14,951 nucleotides of DNA from DASUGM01 sp036274055. GTDB lineage: Bacteria; Acidobacteriota; Vicinamibacteria; Vicinamibacterales; SCN-69-37. Both the position numbers and the translations under genes were made by a program. The notes under the pieces are model-generated. The model searched no databases. It was given only the letters and a program-made list of their open reading frames with translations, and was not told the DNA's origin. Each line of letters starts with the position of its first letter. Within the stretch, counting starts at the first letter, position 1. The stretch is from NCBI GenBank assembly GCA_036274055.1, contig DASUGM010000137.1:1-14951 (forward strand), read 5' to 3'. This document shows, piece after piece, positions 7,415 through 12,733 of this stretch.

Positions 7415-8193
7415 CAGATCGCCCTCGCTTCGTCGCGGAGCAGCTTGACCAGCTCCCTGGCGGCCTCAGCCGGCGTGCCCTGCACGAGCTTCGTCTGCTT
7501 CGCCTTCGACGGCACGTAGATCGACGTAATCCGCTGGCGCAGCGCCGCCGGCGCCGCCGCCGGCACGTTGCGAATCTCTTTCTTCTTCGCCGCCATGATG
7601 CCCTTGAGCGTCGCGTAGCGCAGCGTGTTGATGCCGCTCTGGATCGTCAGCACCGCCGGCAGCGGCATCGTCACCCACTGGAACCAGCCGCCTTCGAGCT
7701 CGCGCTTCACCCTGAGCGGCGCGCCGTCCGCGCCAGTCGAAGGGTTCACTTGCACGTCCATGATGATCGTCGAGTGCGCGACACCGAGTTTCTCGGCGAG
7801 CACGACACCCACTTGAGCGAAACCCTGATCGTCCGACTGGAGTCCGGTCAGCACGAGATCGGGATTCTCCGGCTTGATCGCCGCCGCGAGCGCATCGGCG
7901 GCGACAAACGCGTCGGCCTGCGCGAGGTGCTCACCGTCGACGTGAATGGCGCGGTCGGCACCGCGCGCCAGCGCCTCGCGAATCACCTGCGTCACCCGCG
8001 CCGGCCCGGCCGAGACGACGATGACCTCGCCGCCGTGCTTCTCCTTGAGGCGCAGCGCTTCTTCGAGCGCGTAGGCGTCGGGCTCGTTGAGCTCCCAGCT
8101 GGCGTCCTGATCGCGGACCCAGGTCTTCGCGTCGTTGACGCGCACCTGCCACTCGCGGGTCACGACTTGCTTGATGCAAACGACGATTTTCAT
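7414..8193 (-). CDS. etfB: Electron transfer flavoprotein beta subunit
   Basis: EtfB is the second ETF subunit; it normally binds AMP and carries the recognition loop for partner dehydrogenases. The 259 residues match the family length. Visible features are MKIVVCIKQVV at the start, NEPDAYALEEALRLKE (36-51), VVSAGPA near 59-65, RGADRAIHV (78-85), LTGLQSDDQGFAQVGVVLAE (115-134, the nucleotide-binding loop) and LRVKRELEGGW followed by LPAVLTIQSGINTLRYATL. The alternative 'bifurcating' group is not suggested, but I cannot exclude it by eye. The ATG at 8193 is preceded by a CCCAAG-rich spacer without an obvious ribosome-binding site. The stop overlaps the etfA start by one base. NPSTGADGA at 150-158 may be a degenerate version of the repeat-encoded insert in EtfA. 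Confidence 0.97.
   Translation of the reverse strand: MKIVVCIKQVVTREWQVRVNDAKTWVRDQDASWELNEPDAYALEEALRLKEKHGGEVIVVSAGPARVTQVIREALARGADRAIHVDGEHLAQADAFVAADALAAAIKPENPDLVLTGLQSDDQGFAQVGVVLAEKLGVAHSTIIMDVQVNPSTGADGAPLRVKRELEGGWFQWVTMPLPAVLTIQSGINTLRYATLKGIMAAKKKEIRNVPAAAPAALRQRITSIYVPSKAKQTKLVQGTPAEAARELVKLLRDEARAI
7721..7744. repeat. Possible degenerate copy of the etfA repeat, in etfB
   Basis: On the minus strand CCCTTCGACTGGCGCGGAC resembles the etfA repeat CCCTTCGACAGGCTCAGGG, with shared bases at most positions and the same reading frame (NPSTGADGA against SPSTGSGQG). It lies in the corresponding beta-strand turn of the related EtfB fold. Palindromic symmetry is mostly lost, so chance similarity remains possible. 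Confidence 0.4.
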
Positions 8194-8238
8194 GGTCTTG
8201 GGTCTTCAGTCTTGGGCCTTGGGCCCTGGCCCTGGGGC
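8194..8238. repeat. CCCAAG-type low-complexity spacer between fabF and etfB
   Basis: The 45-nt gap is made of short repeated blocks on the minus strand: GGCCCCAGGGCCAGGGCCC, then AAGGCCCAAGACTGAAGACC and CAAGACC. The GGCCCAAG/AAGACC words recur. It starts directly after the fabF stop TAG and ends at the etfB ATG. No standard ribosome-binding site is visible in it. It looks like a tandem-type expansion separating the fatty-acid genes from the etf genes. Confidence 0.6.
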
Positions 8239-9477
8239 CTACTCGTATCTCTTCAACAGCAACGTGCCATTCGTCCCGCCGAACCCGAACGAATTCGACA
8301 GCGCGTAGTCGATCTTCATCGCGCGCTTCACCTTCGGCACGTAATCGAGATCGCACCTGGGATCGGGCTCGTCGAGGTTGACGGTCGGCGGCGCGACCTG
8401 CTGATGGACGGCCAGCGCGGTGATGCCGGCCTCGAGGCCGCCGGCGGCGCCGAGCAGATGCCCGGTCATCGACTTGGTCGACGACATCGCCAGCTTGTAG
8501 GCGTGCTCGCCGAACGTCGTCTTGACCGCGAGCGTCTCGGTCGGGTCGTTGATCGGCGTCGAGGTGCCGTGCGCGTTGATGTAGTCGACCTGCTCCGGCC
8601 TGATGCCGGCCTTCTTGAGCGCCATGCGCATCGAGCGAACGGCGCCGTTGGCGTCTTCGGGCTGCGCGGTGAGGTGATAGGCGTCGCCCGACAGGCCGTA
8701 GCCGACGATCTCGGCGTAAATGCGGGCGCCGCGGCGCTTCGCGCCTTCGAGTTCTTCGAGAATCAGGATGCCCGCGCCTTCGCCGACGACGAATCCGTCG
8801 CGATCCTTGTCGAACGGCCGGCTGGCGCGCAGCGGCTCGTCGTTGCGCGTCGACAACGCCCGCATCGACGCGAAGCCGCCGACGCCCATCGGCGTGATCG
8901 ACGCTTCCGATCCGCCGGCGATCATGATGTCGGCGTCGCCGCGGCGGATGATCTCGAACGACTCGCCGATCGAGTGCGCCGAGGCCGTGCACGCGGTGCA
9001 GGTCGCGAGGTTGGGCCCGCGGGCGCCGAAACGAATCGACACCTGTCCGGCGGCGAGGTTGATGATCGACGCGGGGATGAAAAACGGCGAGATCCGGCGC
9101 GGGCCGCCGTTGATGAGCTCGAGATGCTCGCGCTCGATGGTGCTGAACCCGCCGATGCCCGAGGCAATGAACACCCCGGTCTGGTCGGCGATCTCCGGCG
9201 TGACCTCCAGGTTCGCGTCCTTGACGGCAAATTCCGCCGCCGCCACCGCGAACTGGATGAAGACGTCCATCTTCTTGACGTCCTTCTTGTCGAAGTACTG
9301 CAGCGGGTCGAACCCCTTCACTTCACCCGCGATGCGCGCCGAAAACGCCGACGCGTCGAAGTGCGTGATCGGCCCAATCCCGCTGTGGCCGGCGAGAAGC
9401 GCCTGCCAGCTCGCCTCGGTGCCGAGGCCGACCGACGACAACAGTCCGACGCCGGTGACGACTACCCGCCTGCTCAA
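8239..9477 (-). CDS. fabF: Beta-ketoacyl-ACP synthase II (FabF)
   Basis: FabF condenses malonyl-ACP with a growing acyl-ACP in type II fatty-acid elongation in the cytoplasm. The 412-residue protein is of normal length. The thiolase-fold active site is complete: Cys163 in TACTASAHS, His303 in NAHGTSTPINDPTET and His340 in KSMTGHLLGAAGG, with Lys335 nearby. The C-terminus NSFGFGGTNGTLLLKRYE is standard. The start codon is TTG at 9477, supported by GGAGG 4 nt upstream; no ATG lies near the conserved N-terminus RRVVVTGVGLLS. It follows acpP by 13 nt, as in many fab operons. The stop TAG abuts the repeat-rich spacer before etfB. Assignment is secure; FabF rather than FabB is indicated by length and the acpP-fabF order. 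Confidence 0.97.
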   Translation of the reverse strand: MSRRVVVTGVGLLSSVGLGTEASWQALLAGHSGIGPITHFDASAFSARIAGEVKGFDPLQYFDKKDVKKMDVFIQFAVAAAEFAVKDANLEVTPEIADQTGVFIASGIGGFSTIEREHLELINGGPRRISPFFIPASIINLAAGQVSIRFGARGPNLATCTACTASAHSIGESFEIIRRGDADIMIAGGSEASITPMGVGGFASMRALSTRNDEPLRASRPFDKDRDGFVVGEGAGILILEELEGAKRRGARIYAEIVGYGLSGDAYHLTAQPEDANGAVRSMRMALKKAGIRPEQVDYINAHGTSTPINDPTETLAVKTTFGEHAYKLAMSSTKSMTGHLLGAAGGLEAGITALAVHQQVAPPTVNLDEPDPRCDLDYVPKVKRAMKIDYALSNSFGFGGTNGTLLLKRYE

Positions 9478-9481
9478 ATCG

Positions 9482-9486
9482 CCTCC
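9482..9486 (-). promoter_or_regulatory. Ribosome-binding site for the TTG start of fabF
   Basis: GGAGG on the minus strand followed by CGAT and TTG at 9477. It supports use of a TTG start immediately downstream of the acpP stop. Confidence 0.65.
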
Positions 9487-9490
9487 GGCC

Positions 9491-9730
9491 TTACTTCTTC
9501 TTCGCGTGGCCCTCGATGTACTCGATGGCTTCCTTCACGCGCGTGATCTTCTCGGCGTCCTCGTCGGGAATCTCGATGCCGAATTCCTCTTCGAAGGCCA
9601 TTACGAGCTCGACGGTGTCGAGCGAGTCGGCGCCGAGGTCATCGACGAACGACGCATCCGGCGTCACTTCTTCTTCATCGACACCCAGCTGCTCGACGAT
9701 GATTTTCTTGACTTGATCCGCAACGGCCAT
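9491..9730 (-). CDS. acpP: Acyl carrier protein
   Basis: AcpP carries acyl chains on a 4'-phosphopantetheine arm during fatty-acid synthesis and donates them to synthases and acyltransferases. The 79-residue acidic protein has the canonical DSL site with Ser36 (DLGADSLDTVELVMAFEEEF), the recognition helix after it, and the usual EIPDEDAEKITRVKEAIEYI C-terminal part. The tail HAKKK is basic. ATG at 9730 is preceded by GGAGGAC and TGA, a strong ribosome-binding site that is duplicated 11 nt further upstream, the upstream copy being part of a hairpin. Position between fabG and fabF is classical. Secure. Confidence 0.98.
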   Translation of the reverse strand: MAVADQVKKIIVEQLGVDEEEVTPDASFVDDLGADSLDTVELVMAFEEEFGIEIPDEDAEKITRVKEAIEYIEGHAKKK

Positions 9731-9733
9731 TCA

Positions 9734-9740
9734 GTCCTCC
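9734..9740 (-). promoter_or_regulatory. acpP ribosome-binding site (downstream copy of a duplicated GGAGGAC)
   Basis: The acpP leader on the minus strand contains GGAGGAC at 9751-9745 and again at 9740-9734, the latter 3 nt before ATG. An upstream GTCCTCC (9784-9778) can pair with either copy, so the accessible site may depend on which hairpin forms. Pairing is visible; a regulatory role is inference. Confidence 0.5.
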
Positions 9741-9744
9741 ACTT

Positions 9745-9784
9745 GTCCTCCGTAGCCCCGCCGCAGGCGAGGGCGAAGGAGGAC
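9745..9784. repeat. Bulged hairpin upstream of acpP
   Basis: Plus-strand outer arms GTCCTCC (9745-9751) and GGAGGAC (9778-9784) enclose an inner stem GCCCCGCC / GGCGAGGGC around a GCA loop, separated from the outer stem by GTA and GAA. The architecture matches the neighbouring hairpin at 9794-9831. The end closest to acpP carries the spare ribosome-binding-site copy. It resembles dispersed intergenic palindromes of the REP type. Confidence 0.65.
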
Positions 9785-9793
9785 AGAACGTTT

Positions 9794-9831
9794 GCCCACC
9801 GAAGCTCCGCGTCAGCGGAGCGAAGGCGGGC
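9794..9831. repeat. Bulged hairpin directly after fabG
   Basis: GCCCACC, GAA, GCTCCGC, loop GTCA, GCGGAGC, GAA, GGCGGGC: two perfect 7-bp inner arms and nearly perfect outer arms with symmetric GAA bulges. In the minus-strand direction it reads TAGCCCGCC at its beginning, so the fabG stop codon lies at the repeat edge. There is no T-run, so a simple intrinsic terminator is unlikely. I recall similar TAGCCCGCCTTCG palindromes from other GC-rich environmental genomes (unchecked). Confidence 0.7.
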
Positions 9832-10571
9832 TACATGTACATCCCGCCGTTGACGGCGAGCACGTGCCCCGTAATATACGATGCCTCGTCCGAGGCCAGA
9901 AACGCTACTGCCGAAGCCACCTCGTCGGGCGACCCGAGCCGCTTCAGCGGGATTTTCGACGCCCAATCGTCCTGGGCGCCGTCCGAGATGGCTTTCGTCA
10001 TGTCCGTGTCGATCAATCCGGGCGCGACGGCGTTCACGGTGACGTTGCGCGACGCCACTTCCTGCGCCAGCGCCTTGGTGAAACCGATCAGCCCGGCTTT
10101 CGAGGCCGCGTAGTTGGCTTGTCCGGCATTGCCCGACTGGCCGACCACGGAGGTGATGTTGATGATGCGGCCGGCGCGCTGCTTGATCATCGGTTTGAGC
10201 GCGGCCTGCGCGGCGACGAATGCCGCGGTCAGATTGGTCGCGAGCACGGCGTCCCAGTCGTCGCGCTTCATCCGCAGCATCAACTGATCGCGGGTGATGC
10301 CGGCGTTGTTGACGAGGATGTCCAGCCGGCCGTGGCGCTCGACGATCGCCGCCACCGCGGCGGTGACTGCGGCCGCGTCGGTGACATCGAGCGTCAGGAC
10401 GTCGGCGATGCCGCCGGCGGCGCGAATCGCCTCGACGGTCGGCGCCGCGTGCTCGCCCCGGGCGGCGGCGACGACGATCGCGCCGCGCGCCGCGAGCATT
10501 TTCGCGATGGCGGCGCCGATCCCGCGGGACGCACCGGTAACGAGCGCTACTCTTCCGGCCAATTGGGTCAT
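9831..10571 (-). CDS. fabG: 3-oxoacyl-ACP reductase (FabG)
   Basis: FabG reduces 3-oxoacyl-ACP to 3-hydroxyacyl-ACP with NADPH in each elongation round. It is a classical short-chain dehydrogenase/reductase of 246 residues. Visible are the cofactor motif TGASRGIG (12-19), NNAG (88-91), and the catalytic tetrad Asn113, Ser141, Tyr154 and Lys158 (YAASK). The ending HVLAVNGGMYM is typical of true FabG rather than other SDRs, as is the neighbour acpP. ATG at 10571 has only a weak purine signal (AGG about 6 nt upstream). The upstream gene is plsX, separated by a 171-bp inverted repeat; the usual fabH and fabD are not between them. The TAG stop sits at the boundary of a hairpin repeat. Secure. Confidence 0.97.
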   Translation of the reverse strand: MTQLAGRVALVTGASRGIGAAIAKMLAARGAIVVAAARGEHAAPTVEAIRAAGGIADVLTLDVTDAAAVTAAVAAIVERHGRLDILVNNAGITRDQLMLRMKRDDWDAVLATNLTAAFVAAQAALKPMIKQRAGRIINITSVVGQSGNAGQANYAASKAGLIGFTKALAQEVASRNVTVNAVAPGLIDTDMTKAISDGAQDDWASKIPLKRLGSPDEVASAVAFLASDEASYITGHVLAVNGGMYM

Positions 10572-10623
10572 TCGAACCTATCTAGTTCAACACAGGACGG
10601 GCGGGCGCGTCCATCCAGCCGTC

Positions 10624-10794
10624 CATGGGCGATAGCCGATCGGGCCATCGGGCCATGGCAGAGCATGGGCGATCGCGCGATCGGGAGAAGGACGAGATGA
10701 GTCCAGGCCCGCTGTCTGAGGACGGCCTTCGCTCGTTCGCGCGATCGCCCGATGCTCTGCCATGGCCCGATCGCTCGATCGGCTATCGCCCATG
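10624..10794. repeat. 171-bp inverted-repeat element, copy 1 (between plsX and fabG)
   Basis: The left arm 10624-10691 and right arm 10726-10794 are near-perfect reverse complements (about seven mismatches and one 1-nt gap by eye), around a ~34-nt loop. Both ends read CATGGGCGATAGCCGATCG inward, and the inner ends read GAAGG. The arms are rich in CGATCG/GATCGGG words and include GCGATCGC. The left arm plus loop start matches copy 2 at 12562-12730 at all but about nine of 85 positions. The right end covers the last codons and stop of plsX; the left end is 52 nt before fabG. No protein is encoded convincingly, and no target-site duplication is seen. Confidence 0.85.
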
Positions 10795-11778
10795 GGAGAG
10801 CGCCTCGCGCATGCGCTCGACCAGCCGCGCTTCGGCCAGTCGAGCGGCCGCGGCAATGGCGCTCTCGACTGCCTGCGGCGACGAGCGGCCGTGGCCGATC
10901 AACATCAGCCCGTTGACGCCCAGCAGCGGCGCGGCGCCGTAACTCGCGTAATCGACGCGCTGTTTGAAACGCTGAAAGGCGCGACGCGTCAGCAAACTGC
11001 CGATTTGCGTCACCAGCGCCGCGTCGAGTTCCTCGCGCAGCATGTGGCCGAGCGTCTCGACCAGCCCCTCGCCGACCTTCAGCGCGACATTCCCCGTAAA
11101 CCCGTCGCAGACGATGACGTCGGCGCGGCCGGTGAACAGTTCGCGGCCCTCGATGTTGCCGATGAAGTGCAGCGGCGCTTTCGCGAGCCCGGCGTGCGCT
11201 TCTTTGATCAGGTCGTTGCCCTTGCCGGCTTCTTCGCCAATCGAGAGCAGCCCGACGCGTGGCTGTTCGATGCCGAGCGAGACGCGCGCATACGCGTCCC
11301 CCATGACGCCGAACTGCACCAGGTGTTCCGGTCTGCACTCCAGATTGGCGCCTGCGTCGAGCAGCACCGCCGCGCCGGCCTGCGTCGGCATCGTGACCGC
11401 GAGCGCGGGGCGTTCGACCCCTGGAAGTACGCCAAACGCCGCGTGGGCGGCAAGAAAGGCGGCGCCGGTGTGGCCGGCGCTCACGACCGCGTCAGCCTCG
11501 CCGCGCTTGACGAGCTCGGCGGCGACGCGAATCGACGCCCGCGGCTTGCGCCGAATCGCCTGCAGCGGCGACTCGTCCATCCCGATCACGTCAGGCGCGT
11601 CGATGATGGTGATCCGATCGAGGTTGGCGTCCGGGTGCCGCGCCAGTTCGGCGCGGACCGCTTCTTCCGCACCGACCAGCATGACCGTCACGCCGGGCCG
11701 GCGCGCCGCCAGCACGGCGCCGTCGACGACCGCGCCGGGCGCGCGATCGCCGCCCATCGCGTCGATAGCGATTCTCAA
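10783..11778 (-). CDS. plsX: Phosphate acyltransferase PlsX
   Basis: PlsX converts acyl-ACP and phosphate to acyl-phosphate, the donor for PlsY in bacterial phospholipid synthesis; it is peripheral at the membrane. The 331 residues match the family. Conserved features include IAIDAMGGDRAPGAVV at the N-terminus, ASIRVA, VSAGHTGAAFLAAH, SIGEEAGKGNDLIKEAH, FIGNIEGRELFTGRADVIVCDGFTGNVALK and YASYGAAPLLGVNGLMLIGHGRSS. The start is TTG at 11778 (the family N-terminus allows no ATG there). It lies 12 nt after rpmF and has no clear ribosome-binding site, so coupling to rpmF translation is likely. The C-terminal SHGR and the TAG stop are encoded by the end of the 171-bp inverted repeat, so the natural C-terminus was probably altered slightly. 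Function secure. Confidence 0.97.
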   Translation of the reverse strand: MRIAIDAMGGDRAPGAVVDGAVLAARRPGVTVMLVGAEEAVRAELARHPDANLDRITIIDAPDVIGMDESPLQAIRRKPRASIRVAAELVKRGEADAVVSAGHTGAAFLAAHAAFGVLPGVERPALAVTMPTQAGAAVLLDAGANLECRPEHLVQFGVMGDAYARVSLGIEQPRVGLLSIGEEAGKGNDLIKEAHAGLAKAPLHFIGNIEGRELFTGRADVIVCDGFTGNVALKVGEGLVETLGHMLREELDAALVTQIGSLLTRRAFQRFKQRVDYASYGAAPLLGVNGLMLIGHGRSSPQAVESAIAAAARLAEARLVERMREALSHGR

Positions 11779-11790
11779 GGAATTACGCAG

Positions 11791-11973
11791 TTACTCTTCC
11801 GCGACCGCCCGTACCTGTCTGCCGCGGTAGTAGCCGCAGTTCTTGCAGACCGTGTGCGGAAGCTTCGGCTCATGGCACTGGCTGCATTCCTGCGTGCCGA
11901 TGGGCTTGAGCGCGTCGTGGGTCCGGCGCTTGGCGGTACGGGTCTTCGAGTGGCGTCGCTTTGGATTGGGCAT
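11791..11973 (-). CDS. rpmF: 50S ribosomal protein L32
   Basis: L32 is a small protein of the large ribosomal subunit. The 60 residues begin MPNPKRRHSKTRTAKRRTHD, the family hallmark, and carry a zinc knuckle with Cys30, Cys33, Cys43 and Cys46 (CSQC...CKNC), i.e. the zinc-binding C+ form. It ends GYYRGRQVRAVAEE. The ATG at 11973 lies 5 nt after the yceD stop, with a purine-rich AGAGAGA upstream inside the yceD end. The yceD-rpmF-plsX order is one of the most conserved in bacteria and allows ribosome and membrane-lipid synthesis to be co-expressed. A longer open frame extends upstream through yceD but is only a shadow. Confidence 0.97.
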   Translation of the reverse strand: MPNPKRRHSKTRTAKRRTHDALKPIGTQECSQCHEPKLPHTVCKNCGYYRGRQVRAVAEE

Positions 11974-11978
11974 CGTCG

Positions 11979-12509
11979 TCAGTCTCTCTTGAACTGTTTC
12001 AGAACTTCGAGGCGCGGATCCACCCACGCCACTTCGCACGTGCACGTCTCGCGGTTGCGGTTGATGCCGCACACCGGGCAGAGGCCGCGGCAATCCTCGC
12101 GGCACAACGGCTTCATCGGCAACGCGAGATAAAACTGCTCGCGCATGAGCTCGCCGAGGTCGATCTCGTCGTCCTTGTAGAACGTCACGCCGACGTCGTC
12201 GGCCTGAATCTCCTGCTCTTCGCCGTCGGCGACCGGGACCGCCGTGCCGGCGGCGAGATAGAGCAAGTCGAAGGTCGCATCGACCGGAACCGCGAACGGT
12301 TCGAGACAGCGACTGCAGTCGCACTCGAGCGTCGTCTTCACGGTGCCGACGAGCCGGACCTTGTTCGCGTCCTTGCGAACGTCGGTCGCCAGCACTACCG
12401 GCGCGACGATCCGGAATTCATCGTCCTTGGTCAGCCCGAACGCCGCCGGATCGTAGGTCTTGTCGACCCGCTGTTCTCCGGCTTTGAACCGGCTTAAGTC
12501 CAAACGCAT
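11979..12509 (-). CDS. yceD: DUF177/YceD family protein (large-subunit rRNA accumulation)
   Basis: The YceD family is linked to 23S rRNA accumulation or ribosome assembly; its molecular action is poorly known. The 176 residues start MRLDLSRFKAGEQRVDKTYD. They include the first cysteine cluster CDCSRCLEPF (63-72), the acidic middle part with YKDDEIDLGELMREQFYLALP (111-131) and the second cluster CREDCRGLCPVCG (136-148), ending with NRNRETCTCE. This is the usual DUF177 pattern. I chose ATG at 12509. The frame stays open upstream through the inverted repeat to 12737, but those extra residues are repeat-encoded and unlike the family. No strong ribosome-binding site is visible. rpmF follows after 5 nt. 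Confidence 0.92.
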   Translation of the reverse strand: MRLDLSRFKAGEQRVDKTYDPAAFGLTKDDEFRIVAPVVLATDVRKDANKVRLVGTVKTTLECDCSRCLEPFAVPVDATFDLLYLAAGTAVPVADGEEQEIQADDVGVTFYKDDEIDLGELMREQFYLALPMKPLCREDCRGLCPVCGINRNRETCTCEVAWVDPRLEVLKQFKRD

Positions 12510-12549
12510 GACTACTTTGCCAAGGCCAACCGGGCCCAGGCAAACAGAC

Positions 12550-12558
12550 ATTCTAGCA
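12550..12558 (-). promoter_or_regulatory. Possible extended -10 promoter for yceD-rpmF-plsX
   Basis: The minus strand reads TGCTAGAAT in the 52-nt stretch between the inverted repeat and the yceD start, matching the extended -10 form TGnTATAAT with one difference. No good -35 hexamer lies 17 nt upstream, inside the repeat end. A promoter here would fit an independent yceD-rpmF-plsX unit. Weak evidence by eye. Confidence 0.3.
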
Positions 12559-12561
12559 GAA

Positions 12562-12730
12562 CATGGGCGATAGCTGATCGGGCCATCGGGCGATGGCAGG
12601 GCAGGGGCGATCGCCCGATCGGGCGAAGGACCAGACGACTCCAGGCGCCTTTCGCAGGACGACCTTCGCCCGATCGCGCGATTGCCCCTGCTCTGCCATC
12701 GCCCGATCACCCGATCGGCGATCGCCCATG
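12562..12730. repeat. 169-bp inverted-repeat element, copy 2 (between dgt and yceD)
   Basis: Left arm 12562-12629 and right arm 12663-12730, 68 nt each, are reverse complements apart from about seven mismatches, with a 33-nt loop containing TCCAGGCGCC. Ends read CATGGGCGAT inward and inner ends GGGCGAAGG, as in copy 1. The right end lies 3 nt from the dgt stop codon, the left end 52 nt from the yceD start. As RNA it would fold into a very long hairpin. The family looks MITE- or REP/BIME-like, but no terminal duplication and no transposase are present. Confidence 0.85.
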
Positions 12731-12733
12731 ACG

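Noticed and set aside
7750..9546. Plus-strand open frame of 598 codons
   Set aside because: It lies antisense to etfB, fabF and part of acpP, is Arg/Asp/Val-rich without recognisable motifs, and is explained by GC-rich codon bias of the real genes.
9792..10700. Plus-strand open frame of 302 codons
   Set aside because: Antisense to fabG and running into the inverted repeat; no family features.
10762..12132. Plus-strand open frame of 456 codons
   Set aside because: Antisense shadow of plsX, rpmF and part of yceD; composition is that of a reverse-frame translation, with no domain.
10624..12730. CRISPR-like array suspected from repeated CGATCGGG words
   Set aside because: There are only two long inverted repeats 1.8 kb apart with genes between, no regularly spaced direct repeats and no cas genes.
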